A stretch of DNA of 64,000 nt from Trichomonas vaginalis G3 (GCF_026262505.1 NC_067203.1:1240001-1304000); one strand, 5' to 3'. Positions 8,304 through 17,765 are shown, counted from the first letter of the stretch. Numbers and translations are program-made. Notes: generated from the letters alone by a model not told the origin.

Positions 8304-9185
8304 TTAATATGCTATTAAAATCATTTCAATAATGAGTCCATCCTTTCCATCTTTAGGTAGCACAACATCTTTCATTGAAGAAGGTTCGACAAGTCTTATG
8401 TTAAACTTACTGACAAAGTTTGTTATACTATAATGCTTCGGTGGCGAATACATATAGTTTGAAAGACATAATATAGATTCTTCAGCAAATTCACTTATAC
8501 TGGATTTTATAACAATGTTCTCACGAGACCAAATGCCACCAATTGACAATCTTGTAAGCAATCCTGCTGAACCTTCAACTGTAAACGTCGATGGTAACAT
8601 TCCACGAAGGTCATCTATTGACATCGTTGAGTCACTGAATTTAAATATTTTCTTAAAGCAATCGTCATTATCTAACCATGCAATAGCTTTGAAGTTTTCA
8701 TTCGAATATACATCTGCTTCATTAAATGTAAAACCTGACTTCTTTGCAGAGATGACTTTAAAATCTATTGAGTTTGTTTCAAAATTATATGCTATGGTAA
8801 CTTCTGAAGGTAATGGATGTCCTTCCGCAGTCAGTTGTTCTCTCACTACCGTTTGAAGCTTTGTGTTAAAAACTTTCATGTCATCTCCTGTGTCTAGGTT
8901 CACATACACAGCAACAGGAAAACTATCTTGCTTCTTTGTTTCATCATTATACCTCAAAACATTAAAGTTCTTCAATAATATTGTTCTTCCTGCTGGAATA
9001 CTTCGAACTTGTCTGATTTCAATAGCTTTCTCACCTCCTACATACTCTACCCAGTGTCTTGGATATTCATAAGTATACTGACTTTCTTGAATTTTGGTTG
9101 GTTTCATCATAACGTGTTCATAGTATATCTTTATACTCTTGTCAGTTAGACTCGGTGCTATGTTCTGAATATTTCTGACTTGCAT
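8304..9185 (-). CDS. YP-x-x-W family structural-type protein (copy 1 of B)
   Basis: 293 aa from MQVRNIQN; the upstream frame overlaps the divergent ATPase gene. Beta-rich throughout, with YEYPRHWVEY near residue 45 and a C-terminal CLSNYMYSPP-type motif followed by a strand-rich end. It shares that architecture with 23840 in B and 35542 and 42039 in C (FDYPLRWL, CLANDFY), so each element carries two paralogs. Probably a capsid, vertex or spike-associated protein given its neighbours. The family is not recognised from any named domain. Confidence 0.55.
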   Translation of the reverse strand: MQVRNIQNIAPSLTDKSIKIYYEHVMMKPTKIQESQYTYEYPRHWVEYVGGEKAIEIRQVRSIPAGRTILLKNFNVLRYNDETKKQDSFPVAVYVNLDTGDDMKVFNTKLQTVVREQLTAEGHPLPSEVTIAYNFETNSIDFKVISAKKSGFTFNEADVYSNENFKAIAWLDNDDCFKKIFKFSDSTMSIDDLRGMLPSTFTVEGSAGLLTRLSIGGIWSRENIVIKSSISEFAEESILCLSNYMYSPPKHYSITNFVSKFNIRLVEPSSMKDVVLPKDGKDGLIIEMILIAY

Positions 9186-9201
9186 TTTTAATGGAGATAA
9201 A

Positions 9202-10083
9202 ATGAAGCATTTAATACATGACGTAGATGAAGACATGAATGAAACTACAGACAAACTTAACTCTTCTCTTATTCTTCCTTTCAGTAAGGACTATGAATTC
9301 TGTTCAAATGGCGTTTATTTCTATTGTGGAAAGATGGGTTCAGGTAAGACATTTAACTCATTCGTCATATTCATAACAGAACGTTTAGGAAATGACTCAT
9401 ATTATGACCAAATCATTATATCAGCAACTTCAGACTCTATGGACTCAACAGCGAAAACATTTATGTCAAAAGTTCAAGCCTCTGTCGTTAAAGTTCCAGA
9501 CAGTGAACTCATTGAATTTCTTCAACGTTACATTCGACGTAAGAGGAAATATTATGCTATTGTAGAGTTCATACAGTCAGGAATGCAAAAGACTTCAGAA
9601 GAGATGGAAAGAATTATTGACAAACACCACTTACGTCAATACTCAGGAGTTTACGATATGAAACGACTGACAAACTACATTCTATCAAAACTTTCAAAAT
9701 ACCCCTTCAAAAAGTATCCTTCAAACACTCTGCTCGTTTGTGACGACTTCGCCGGAAAAGGTTTAGTGTCAAAGCCTGACTCACCATTAGCTAACATCAT
9801 AACTAAAGTCAGACATTACCATTTAACTGTAGCAATACTTATGCAAACATGGCGTTTTGCTTTAAACATAAAACGTCTCATAACTGACTTCGTTATCTTT
9901 CAAGGTTTCTCACGCTATGATATTGAACTCATTTGGAAACAGTCAGGTATAACATTACCTTTTGAAGAAATTTGGGAAGCATATAAGTCTCTCATCTCTC
10001 CTCGTTCATACCTTGAGATTCATATCATGACTAATACCATTAAAGTCAAAAATATTCCATGGGAACGACCAACATTGTTTTAA
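9202..10083 (+). CDS. Genome-packaging ATPase (A32/FtsK-HerA type)
   Basis: 293 aa. Walker A YFYCGKMGSGKTFNS near residue 45, Walker B TLLVCDDFAG near residue 180, and a VRHYHLTVAILMQTW strand with the conserved Q, matching A's ATPase motif for motif. C-terminal ISPRSYLEIHIM corresponds to DPHTSFRIHIY in A. It would translocate DNA into the capsid. Looks whole. Divergent from 8304 with a 16-bp gap; overlaps the 3' end of 10080 by four bases. Confidence 0.85.
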   Translation: MKHLIHDVDEDMNETTDKLNSSLILPFSKDYEFCSNGVYFYCGKMGSGKTFNSFVIFITERLGNDSYYDQIIISATSDSMDSTAKTFMSKVQASVVKVPDSELIEFLQRYIRRKRKYYAIVEFIQSGMQKTSEEMERIIDKHHLRQYSGVYDMKRLTNYILSKLSKYPFKKYPSNTLLVCDDFAGKGLVSKPDSPLANIITKVRHYHLTVAILMQTWRFALNIKRLITDFVIFQGFSRYDIELIWKQSGITLPFEEIWEAYKSLISPRSYLEIHIMTNTIKVKNIPWERPTLF

Positions 10084-10481
10084 AGTTTAACCTTCAATTG
10101 ACTGATGGTAAACAAATTCCATGCATCTCTGTCGCCATTTCTGTTAATATTTTTGCTGTCATTCATATCATCCACTTCTCCATCCGTTAGCTTTTGAGGA
10201 TATGCGTTAGAATAGCTGTTCTTAAATGAAGGCTTTTCACCTTTGAGAGCATAAACTCTATAACTTTCTGCATACTTTATGTTTGAACCTCCTGAGCCAT
10301 CATTGACATAAATTTTTATAGGCTTCCACCCTTTGTTCATGTTCCTGCTTCTTCCCTTAGCTCTTTTGTTCAGTAGTTCTACATCTTTATACACAGCTCC
10401 TGTCTCAGTGAATTCAACAATATTTTCATTCGTTAGCTTTACATTCAAACCCTTGTCGAGTATATTGTTCATTTCATACAT
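10080..10481 (-). CDS. Unrecognised Maverick protein
   Basis: 133 aa if started at MYEMNNILDKG; the open frame extends further upstream but would overlap the divergent gene at 10507, and an AT-rich promoter-like stretch lies in the gap. Mixed polar sequence with an asparagine-rich end (DDMNDSKNINRNGDRDAW). No motif or homolog recognised in A or C. Its 3' end overlaps the ATPase gene by four bases. Confidence 0.45.
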   Translation of the reverse strand: MYEMNNILDKGLNVKLTNENIVEFTETGAVYKDVELLNKRAKGRSRNMNKGWKPIKIYVNDGSGGSNIKYAESYRVYALKGEKPSFKNSYSNAYPQKLTDGEVDDMNDSKNINRNGDRDAWNLFTISQLKVKL

Positions 10482-10506
10482 ATAAAAGGTTTTTATTCTA
10501 TATGAA

Positions 10507-11184
10507 ATGAGAAGCAAATCCATCTTAGCTGGTGCCGTTAATGTTCCAATTGAACCAACATCAAATGTTGACTCACGAACGACAAACAATATTGTCATAA
10601 AGAACTATAGTTCAGAGTGTTTGAAAGAAAAAGAACCAGAACTGAAATCCGTGAATTTAAACTCAGCTTCAAACGCTAACGCTACATCAGATGTTAAGTT
10701 AGAGTATCCACCACTGGACCAAATTCTTTCAAGAGAAGCCAACGACAACCCTTACACAAATGTTCAAACAAATCCTTCAGATAACGTAGACCATTACCTT
10801 CTTCAGTTATACCAAACAATTTTACTCAAAGACGATAAGAAGCTTTTGACAAATCTTATAAGCAAGAACCAAATAATTCTAACAAAGGAGGACCTTGAAA
10901 ATGTTATCTCACGAATAACAGGGAAACAATGTGTCATTGACTATCTCGACCCTGAAATCGAATGCTGTGGTCAAACGCCACCATTCATGAAAATAGGTAA
11001 CATCCGCATCATTGAAACACCAGGAACTACAGGAGTTGAGTTTAAGTATAAATATTCGAACGAGTATACAAAACTTCACACTATAAACTTTGTTGAAATA
11101 TGTTTTAGTAAATTAAAGCAATTTGTAATATCTATCCAAAACTTCTTCAACAGTATCGAACTCATCTTCATAATGCAAACCTAA
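10507..11184 (+). CDS. Conserved Maverick protein with CCG motif
   Basis: 225 aa. Disordered, Asn/Ser-rich N-terminus (1-85), a helical stretch (90-140), then a beta domain with IECCGQTPPFMKIGNIRI and VEFKYKYSNEY. This matches the 193-aa gene at 5551 in element A, so the family is common to both Maverick types. The C-terminal 40 residues (FVEICFSKLKQFVISIQ) have no counterpart in A and overlap the convergent gene at 11113, so the end may have changed. Confidence 0.6.
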   Translation: MRSKSILAGAVNVPIEPTSNVDSRTTNNIVIKNYSSECLKEKEPELKSVNLNSASNANATSDVKLEYPPLDQILSREANDNPYTNVQTNPSDNVDHYLLQLYQTILLKDDKKLLTNLISKNQIILTKEDLENVISRITGKQCVIDYLDPEIECCGQTPPFMKIGNIRIIETPGTTGVEFKYKYSNEYTKLHTINFVEICFSKLKQFVISIQNFFNSIELIFIMQT

Positions 11185-11382
11185 TCTTATTGACTTGGTG
11201 CAGTTTTCACTAACACAATATAGCGCTTTGCGCTCGGCGCCTTTGACGCCTTTTTCTGTTCTCTTGACTGACATAACTAACTCATTTGTTTCATCAAACA
11301 GCAATAACCAAAGTTCATGACCTAATACATAACATTCATACTTTATATTTTTAGCTCTGAGTTCTCTTGTAAGCTGTTGCAT
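11113..11382 (-). CDS. Small protein with hairpin-encoded insert
   Basis: 89 aa, unrecognised. It overlaps the 3' end of the convergent gene at 10507 by about 70 bp. A GC-rich double hairpin (11222-11250) supplies the residues EKGVKGAERKALY in mid-protein, while the flanks are AT-rich and of normal composition for the element. No function can be assigned. Confidence 0.45.
   Translation of the reverse strand: MQQLTRELRAKNIKYECYVLGHELWLLLFDETNELVMSVKRTEKGVKGAERKALYCVSENCTKSIRLGLHYEDEFDTVEEVLDRYYKLL
11222..11250. repeat. Double-hairpin module inside a gene
   Basis: AGCGCTTTGCGCT (11222-11234) and GGCGCCTTTGACGCC (11236-11250), both with TTT loops, in frame in the 89-aa gene. Confidence 0.75.
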
Positions 11383-12117
11383 TTAATATTTTCTAAAAAG
11401 TCAACTTCAACAGTCATTCGCACTGGTGCCTTCAGTTCTACAGGCTCGCCTTGAAAGTCAACAAGTCTGAATTGCATGTCTTTCAAATTATGAGGACTAA
11501 TGCGAACCATTTACCTAAATGAGTTGCTATGACAGGAACGTTTGGAATGAACATTGAATTGACTGCATAACAGAAGGATTTATATTCTACTGAACCTTTA
11601 CTATTAACTCCTGAAATACCTGTGACATTAGCTATTTTTGACTCAATGTACAACAATTACCATAACATACGTATGGAACAGATTTCATCTCAATCGTTTT
11701 GTCAACACTTTTCAAAGGAAATGTCATATGGTATGCTCCCAGAAGCAATTGAACTCTATGACTCATTCGTGTTATCTTAAACTCCTTTGCATAACTGAAC
11801 TTCAAAACTCCTGCAATAAGTTTAACATTCATTAAGTTTTCTTCGTTATCCTTGTTTATTGTAGTATTTATGAGAGCATTTAACACTCCAGCTAATGTTT
11901 CCATCTTATATTCTACATTATTGTGAAATCTTATTTCGTGCTTCTTTCCATCTATTTCAAGCTCCATGAAATCTGTTTCATCTGTTATAACGAATGAAGC
12001 GATAGTATTGAAGTCAACCATTCTGAATGCAAGTGGCTCATTCTGTAGACCTAAGTTTGTTTGTAGCTTTACTGTCCCGTATTCGTTTGGGTCTGTACTT
12101 TGCAAATAGAACAACAT
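11343..12117 (-). pseudogene. Penton-like / minor capsid candidate (broken)
   Basis: Minus-strand locus with about one or two breaks. The N-terminal part (MLFYLQSTDPNEYG, ITDETDFMELEIDGKKHEI, and an ITRMSHRVQLLLGAY motif) and a 3'-terminal part with RLVDFQGEPVELKAPVRMTV are beta-rich and resemble penton/minor capsid proteins of Polintons. It parallels the 268-aa gene at 4740 in A. It is divergent from the fibre gene at 12135 across only 17 bp, consistent with a penton-plus-fibre pair. The structural role is inferred. Confidence 0.5.
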
Positions 12118-12134
12118 TTTATTCTCATTAAAAT

Positions 12135-15100
12135 ATGAGTATAGCTGCATATGCGTATGAAGCTGACAGAGCTAAACGTTTATATTTTGGTCAATACTCT
12201 CTCACACTTACTGACAAATATATTGTTATCAGTGATGGAAATACCGAGAAATACATAACATGGAAGGACTATGAAAAGTTTGACCCTATTTTAACTCCAT
12301 GTACAATGCCATTCATTGTAAATGGTGAAGTTGTCATGAAGAACGACACAACAGTATATAAGTCTGTATATGAAGCATTAGAATATATGTTGAATTATAA
12401 TCCCGAAAGATTTGACCCAAGCACTACACCATGTGCAATGCCTTTTATTAAGGACGGTGAAATCGTAAGAGTTCCGGATTCAACGGTTTATACTGCTGTT
12501 CAAAACAGTTTACAAAACATTTTAGCGAATATCTTTAATTCAGAAACTACAGAAATAAAATTACCGTATATAACAGATGCTAAAGAAATTAAATCAAAAA
12601 CGACAACATTATTTACGTCACTTAATGATTTAATGACTTATATCATTAATATTCCTGCACCAACTACAGCATTTGATCCAAACTCGACAGTTTGCAGTGT
12701 ACCTTTCATAAAGTCGCAAACGGACTCTTTGAGTCCTGAAGGTCTTTCAGACCGAAGCGACCAGGGCGAAGCCCATGACAGTTCAGTAATTGTTTTAAGG
12801 GATTCAACAGTTAATGAATCATTAAAGGCGTCATTAATGAAAATCATTGATTTTAACTCATTCACGAATACATATAATTCATTCATTAATGTTTCATATG
12901 CTTCTAAAGAAGGTGAGCCAAAAACTATTGATAAAGCGGTGTATGAAATAAAAGCATCAACGACGAAATTGAATTCGTTAACTTTTGACGGTGATAGTTT
13001 CGTTAATGACATAACATCGGGGAAAACAATTTTAACGAAAGAATACTTAAAATCTCATGTTAGTGAGTTCGTTGAAATTGAAAAAGAAGGTGGAATTAAG
13101 TTCGATCCACTGAATTTCATTTTCAGCTTAGCGAATGCGGGTGTTAGTTTCGCTGAATGGACAACTATACAGAGTGAAATAAATGCAATATGGACGTTTT
13201 TGGGGTCAAAAGCGGGAATGGGTGAGCTTGTAAATGCTGCAAGAACATTAGGTGAAACAGGAAATTTTGTAGATGGTTTTAAAAGACTTGTTTCAAATGT
13301 TTTAACAAACACAAAGAAATTATTTAGATATACCATACATAACGGACGGATTTTCGAACAGGTAGCAACAAACCCTCCGGTTATGGCTGCGTTGATGATG
13401 GTTAGAGATATAAAACCACGTAACGACGGGAACGAAGAACATGAACAACAGAGCCCAACGGGCTCAGAGCCACATAGTGGCGAGGATACTGGTCGGGTTA
13501 TTCAAGACATTAAAAACGTGTATCCTGAAGTTATTGATTTATTTAGAGGAGTTAATGATTCGATTTCAAATCATTCTATAACCCTCGATGAAGAGAATAA
13601 ATTAACAGATTATATATTCGTCATTATTGCAGAACTAATGAAGAGAATAAATGAAAAAGGAATTGGTGATATCATTAATGTCAGCGATGTAATGATGAAA
13701 AGAAATTTTGACTCATTATTTACAAAACCGAAAACAGAATATAGTCTTTATGACGTAATTACCGAATTAATGAAAAAGATTAATGATAATAAGAGTTCTG
13801 GCGGAAGAGTTGAATTAGAAGTGAATGATGTTAATGAGAAATTAGCCGAAAAAGCAGATAAAAACCATGTTCATTATATAACTTCAGACGAACAGATTAT
13901 AACGGACTACCATGGATATTTAACACGAAGTGATGAAGCGAAGACAAAAAATGTTAATGAAAGAAGATATAAATACATTCGTGCTAAAGGTTATGACATA
14001 CACTGTACTGTACAGTATGATGTAGCTAAAGCACCAGAAGCATTTGGTTATACCGGTGAAATTTATGCCTCTACTTTCAATGTTAATGGTGTATTAGTTG
14101 AACCAAGATTTACTTTGAGAGTTAAGTCAAAAATAACGTTTGAAGATGCTATTAAAAGTAAAGCTGACAAAGATGAACTTGACGCAATGAACAAAGTTTT
14201 GAAATCTCATAAACACAATATCTCCGATATAAATGAACTTCAAACTTCTTTAGACAGTAAAGCCGACAAGAACCATACACATAACTCCTTCACTACTGTT
14301 AGAGCAGACGACATAATATTGAACTTTGATTTGGGTTCAAGTGCACCATTAGAAAATCCAAGTACAAGCGTAAAAGATACTCTTAACAATTTAGATAAGA
14401 GTTGCAGGAATATCGAAGGTCATGCCAGAAACTTTGAAGCATATGAACTACCAGCAATGTTAGATAAGAAAGCAGACAAGAACCATACACATACAAGTTT
14501 TACAACTGTTGCTATAGAAAGTATTGAAGGAACGGTTGAAGAAACTGGTGGGGATGTATTATATTGTAAACCTCCTAACTTTCCACAAGGTTTAACATCG
14601 GATGACGACATAACGACGATGAGAAACATTAGATGTAAAGATGTTTATGTCATGAAGGATGAACATAATATTAAATTCACTGCTCAAGATTTATATGACA
14701 AGAAAGCAGACAAAACAGAGCTTCAAACATTAAAGACTCAGATTCTTCAAACATTATATCCTATAGGCTCTATTTATACGTCAATGAACTCAACAAATCC
14801 AGCAACAGTTTTAGGTTTTGGTACATGGCAGCAGATTGTAGACAAATTCTTATACTGTGCTAACTCTTCAAAGCAAACAGGAGGTTCGAAGAAAATTACT
14901 GAAGCAAACCTTCCACCGCACACTCATACAGGAACTACAAACACAACAGGTAGTCATTCACATTCAATAACAAAAAGAGGTTATACAAATCTTGCAGCAG
15001 GTTCGGATAGACAGGGAATGCATAGATATGATATTTCAAGTGACCCAGTAGATTCAAGCGCAGGTATTTTCTGTGGAACCGCAGGAAATCATGCCCATAC

Positions 15101-15182
15101 TTTCACAACAAATCCAACAGGCTCGGGTGCAGATTACATGCCACCATTTGTGACTGTATTTGCATGGTACCGCGTTCAATGA
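12135..15182 (+). CDS. Long phage-tail-like fibre protein
   Basis: 1015 aa. The N-terminal third repeats a FDP-x-x-TPC-x-MPF motif three or four times. A mostly helical or stalk-like middle follows, then several KADKNHTH units (about 570-790) as in phage tail-fibre trimer stalks. The C-terminal about 150 residues match the phage tail-collar / baseplate Gp10 C-terminal type: LYPIGSIYTSMNSTNP, LGFGTWQQI, PPHTHTG, then GNHAHTF and MPPFVTVFAWYR. Probably a trimeric receptor-binding or surface fibre. It looks whole. Two GC-rich hairpin modules are in frame (12722-12774, 13451-13481). A shorter relative is at 36409. Confidence 0.8.
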   Translation: MSIAAYAYEADRAKRLYFGQYSLTLTDKYIVISDGNTEKYITWKDYEKFDPILTPCTMPFIVNGEVVMKNDTTVYKSVYEALEYMLNYNPERFDPSTTPCAMPFIKDGEIVRVPDSTVYTAVQNSLQNILANIFNSETTEIKLPYITDAKEIKSKTTTLFTSLNDLMTYIINIPAPTTAFDPNSTVCSVPFIKSQTDSLSPEGLSDRSDQGEAHDSSVIVLRDSTVNESLKASLMKIIDFNSFTNTYNSFINVSYASKEGEPKTIDKAVYEIKASTTKLNSLTFDGDSFVNDITSGKTILTKEYLKSHVSEFVEIEKEGGIKFDPLNFIFSLANAGVSFAEWTTIQSEINAIWTFLGSKAGMGELVNAARTLGETGNFVDGFKRLVSNVLTNTKKLFRYTIHNGRIFEQVATNPPVMAALMMVRDIKPRNDGNEEHEQQSPTGSEPHSGEDTGRVIQDIKNVYPEVIDLFRGVNDSISNHSITLDEENKLTDYIFVIIAELMKRINEKGIGDIINVSDVMMKRNFDSLFTKPKTEYSLYDVITELMKKINDNKSSGGRVELEVNDVNEKLAEKADKNHVHYITSDEQIITDYHGYLTRSDEAKTKNVNERRYKYIRAKGYDIHCTVQYDVAKAPEAFGYTGEIYASTFNVNGVLVEPRFTLRVKSKITFEDAIKSKADKDELDAMNKVLKSHKHNISDINELQTSLDSKADKNHTHNSFTTVRADDIILNFDLGSSAPLENPSTSVKDTLNNLDKSCRNIEGHARNFEAYELPAMLDKKADKNHTHTSFTTVAIESIEGTVEETGGDVLYCKPPNFPQGLTSDDDITTMRNIRCKDVYVMKDEHNIKFTAQDLYDKKADKTELQTLKTQILQTLYPIGSIYTSMNSTNPATVLGFGTWQQIVDKFLYCANSSKQTGGSKKITEANLPPHTHTGTTNTTGSHSHSITKRGYTNLAAGSDRQGMHRYDISSDPVDSSAGIFCGTAGNHAHTFTTNPTGSGADYMPPFVTVFAWYRVQ
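12722..12774. repeat. Triple-hairpin module inside fibre gene
   Basis: GGACTCTTTGAGTCC (12722-12736), GGTCTTTCAGACC (12741-12753) and GGGCGAAGCCC (12764-12774) in a row, in frame, encoding a SLSPEGLSDRSDQGEAHD-type insert in an otherwise AT-rich gene. Confidence 0.75.
13451..13481. repeat. Double-hairpin module inside fibre gene
   Basis: GAGCCCAACGGGCTC (13451-13465) and GCCACATAGTGGC (13469-13481), in frame (SPTGSEPHSGED). Confidence 0.75.
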
Positions 15183-15186
15183 ACGC
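15172..15186. repeat. Hairpin spanning the fibre stop codon
   Basis: GCGTTCAATGAACGC; the TGA stop of the fibre gene sits at its centre. It could act as a 3'-end structure or be another palindrome insertion. Confidence 0.5.
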
Positions 15187-15222
15187 GCTTGAGCCTAGAA
15201 TAAAATCTTTATTTTTACATAA

Positions 15223-16308
15223 ATGAGCTTGAAAGAAGTATTCGAACAACATCCATGGAGGTCATTTAAGAAGTTCAATGAAGCTGCAAAGAGTTCGGGA
15301 TTTACTAACAGAGCTGAAGTTAAAAAGTTCTTTGACAAAAATGTTGTACATCAAACAAAAATAAATCCTTACGACTACTTTTTACCAATTTACTCCAACA
15401 CTCCTGACGCATACCAATTTGACACTCTCATTCAAAGCAGAAAAGGAGGACATAAACCATTCCTCATCTTCATAAATGTTAACACTCGTAAAGCATATGC
15501 ATATCCAATGAAAAATAAAGGAACTCGTGAAGTGTTAAGAGTTTTACAAAAGTTTGTAGCAGAACATAACCCAAGTACTTTAACATCAGACCAAGACAGT
15601 GCATACCTCAGCAACGAAATCACAGAATTTCTCATTAAGCATAACATAACTCACTACACTACTGAAGACCATAACCATAACATACTCGGTATCATAAACC
15701 GCTTCATAAGGACTCTCAGAGATTTAAATCAAGAGCGAGACTTTACCGAAGAAACAATGAAACATTTTCTCGAAGTATATAATTCCTCAACAAATTCTAC
15801 AACAGGACATACACCAAATTCAATGACACAACAACAAGAAGAAAAGTATATACAAAAGAAACGAAGCCAAACACAAAATATCAGAAATTCAACACAATTT
15901 ACCCTCATTCCTGGTACAAAAGTTCGTGTAGTTCTTGACGACAAACCGTTGACAAAGAAACGTTTAAGGTTAAGTAGAAACTATTATATCGTAGACTCTA
16001 CGCAAGGTAATGGATATCTTATAAAAGCTGCCGACGACTCTATTGCGTTTTATCCTCGACATAAATTAGTCGAAAGTAGTAATGGCAAACTTGCTGAAAC
16101 CATTGACGAAGCAAAGCGAGGAGTGGTTATTGAAATACTTGACTACAACATAAACGATGACACTTATAAAGTAAGATATGAAGGAGGCGTTGAAGATGTT
16201 ATACCATCTAAGAACTTGAGAGAGTCAAAGCCAACTCATCTGGGACCATTAGAGCGGGAGTACTGGAAAAATAAAAACATGCCAGAAAGAATAAGAAAAT
16301 TCTTCTAA
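15223..16308 (+). CDS. Retroviral-type integrase (rve) of Maverick B
   Basis: 361 aa. RNase-H-like rve core at about 45-190 with YQFDTLIQ (first Asp), TLTSDQDSAYL (second Asp) and the HNILGIINRFIRTLRDLNQ helix. C-terminal SH3/chromo-like beta domain at about 225-330 (PGTKVRVVLDD, RNYYIVDSTQGNGYLI). This is the standard Maverick integrase that joins element ends to target DNA. It starts right after a TTTATTTTTACATAA motif, 40 bp behind the fibre gene. Related to 37650 in C at the level of family and domain order. Confidence 0.85.
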   Translation: MSLKEVFEQHPWRSFKKFNEAAKSSGFTNRAEVKKFFDKNVVHQTKINPYDYFLPIYSNTPDAYQFDTLIQSRKGGHKPFLIFINVNTRKAYAYPMKNKGTREVLRVLQKFVAEHNPSTLTSDQDSAYLSNEITEFLIKHNITHYTTEDHNHNILGIINRFIRTLRDLNQERDFTEETMKHFLEVYNSSTNSTTGHTPNSMTQQQEEKYIQKKRSQTQNIRNSTQFTLIPGTKVRVVLDDKPLTKKRLRLSRNYYIVDSTQGNGYLIKAADDSIAFYPRHKLVESSNGKLAETIDEAKRGVVIEILDYNINDDTYKVRYEGGVEDVIPSKNLRESKPTHLGPLEREYWKNKNMPERIRKFF

Positions 16309-16347
16309 ACTTTTTCATTAGATGTAAATCAGACAAAAATATATTAT

Positions 16348-16405
16348 AGGTGAAGAGGTGAGATATCACCTCTTTTCTCACCTCTTTTCTCACCTCTTTT
16401 TTCAC
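16348..16405. repeat. GGTGA/TCACC palindromic repeat (R2)
   Basis: AGGTGAAGAGGTGAGATATC followed by several CACCTCTTTTCT units. Its end provides the stop codon of the gene at 16402. Confidence 0.8.
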
Positions 16406-17367
16406 AAGCGTTTCACATGAATTGTACGATGTATATTTGAAATTCTAAACAATTTCGTAGCTTCTATTTCTTCTGTCAGTATGTCAAAAGTTTTAACGAT
16501 ACCGAAGGTTTCTTTATACTTCTTCTTGACGTCAGATAGAAGGAAATCTTCTGCTGTTGGATAGTTTTTGTTCAGAAATTCTAACATGTTCATTTTATCT
16601 TCTGCTGGCTTTTCTGCTTCTTTCTTTAAGTCTGCATAGTCGTTTCGCATTCTTTCTATCTCTTTGACGGAGTAGTTATATTTCCTCATTGCTGCTTTAC
16701 ATTTTGAACATTGTGGGTTCATTTTTGCATTATATTCTGAAACCTTACCTGCTAAAACAACTAAGGCGTCAATGGTTTTCTTTAACTCAAAAGCAGTTGG
16801 TCTTATCTGTTCATTCCATACCTTACCTCTTCTATCTTTATCTCTTATTTCCCAAACACATTTTGCAACTAATGAAACAAAGTTATCGTAGGTCTTAAAC
16901 TCCCCGGATTTATATATGTCAGAAATGTTTTTATATACCATGTCGCAATCTTTGTCCATAACTTTATGGTTGCAATGAAAACCAAGGAATTCATAATTTA
17001 CTTTACGTATGAACTTCTTTATTTCTACTGAGTCAGTTGGTTTCACTTCAATTTCGTCGAATTCAGGAATAGTGAGTTTTTGTTGTTGGATTTCAGGCAA
17101 TTTGGGTAAATGGTCAATAATGTCCTGCATTTCATAAAGATACTGTTCATTTGTTTCATCTTTCACACTACAGTCTAAATTACTTGTTAAAAGTTCTTGC
17201 TTTATCTTCTGGATTTTTGTTTCGAAAGTATATGAAGAAGGAATGAAGTTTTTCATTTCTACTAACATAGATGTTGGATTCATGACTAACGAGTTTGGTG
17301 CTGTAGTTGTGGACAGAGCCCCACCGTTCGCGGCTTGAATTGTTGTTGTGCCGATTGTTGAAATCAT
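16402..17367 (-). CDS. Cassette gene, 321-aa protein of unknown function
   Basis: 321 aa, mostly helical. Contains two possible metal-binding pairs (FHCNHKVMDKDCDM and PQCSKCKAAM), a charged coiled stretch after them, and a conserved end HRTIHVKRL. Family not recognised. Element C carries a close relative at 44856 (about 90% identical over 300 residues by eye), although B and C are otherwise different families, so the gene has moved between them. It has the shared cassette leader upstream (17368-17400), and its stop lies in a GGTGA repeat, with another such repeat behind the promoter (17451). Confidence 0.7.
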   Translation of the reverse strand: MISTIGTTTIQAANGGALSTTTAPNSLVMNPTSMLVEMKNFIPSSYTFETKIQKIKQELLTSNLDCSVKDETNEQYLYEMQDIIDHLPKLPEIQQQKLTIPEFDEIEVKPTDSVEIKKFIRKVNYEFLGFHCNHKVMDKDCDMVYKNISDIYKSGEFKTYDNFVSLVAKCVWEIRDKDRRGKVWNEQIRPTAFELKKTIDALVVLAGKVSEYNAKMNPQCSKCKAAMRKYNYSVKEIERMRNDYADLKKEAEKPAEDKMNMLEFLNKNYPTAEDFLLSDVKKKYKETFGIVKTFDILTEEIEATKLFRISNIHRTIHVKRL

Positions 17368-17400
17368 ATCTTTACATACAAAATAAAAAAATAAAAAAAA
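17368..17400 (-). promoter_or_regulatory. Cassette leader
   Basis: On the minus strand TTTTTATTTTGTATGTAAAG directly precedes ATATG, matching the leaders at 35, 777, 18363, 43122, 44856 and 46382. Confidence 0.5.
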
Positions 17401-17450
17401 ATAAAACTAACATTATTTTTTATTTCATGACAAATTCATGAGGGTGAAAA

Positions 17451-17490
17451 ATTAGGTGAGAAAACAGGTGACATCTCACCTCTTCACCTA
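17451..17490. repeat. GGTGA/TCACC palindromic repeat (R3)
   Basis: ATTAGGTGAGAAAACAGGTG followed by ACATCTCACCTCTTCACCTA, bounding the cassette at 16402 on its promoter side. Confidence 0.75.
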
Positions 17491-17495
17491 AACAT

Positions 17496-17520
17496 GGGCT
17501 TCGCCCTTGCCGCTAGCGGC
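17496..17520. repeat. Double-hairpin module (intergenic)
   Basis: GGGCTTCGCCC (17496-17506) and GCCGCTAGCGGC (17509-17520) followed by TTATTTTTG. The same module occurs at 23702-23726 and, altered, near 23765-23784. Confidence 0.8.
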
Positions 17521-17627
17521 TTATTTTTGGTCAAAGCTTCCACGAGAGAAAAGATTCCTCATTCGCTAAGGATTCCAAAAATGAAAAAATCGTTGATTTC
17601 GGCTGAGAAAAAACGGCAAAAACCCTT

Positions 17628-17701
17628 CTTCCACGGGAACAAAGAAATAAAGAAGAAATAAAGAAGAAATAAAGTAAATTTTTTATTTATTCCCGTGGAA
17701 G
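17628..17701. repeat. 12-bp inverted repeat around an AAATAAAGAAG tract
   Basis: CTTCCACGGGAA (17628-17639) and its exact inverse TTCCCGTGGAAG (17690-17701) enclose about 50 bp of AAATAAAGAAG-type repeats. A terminator-like or mobile-element-like structure; no gene here. Confidence 0.6.
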
Positions 17702-17765
17702 ATAGAGCACTTTTATGACACTTTTTATTCACGACAAACAAGACAAACAAAGAAAATAAGAAAAT

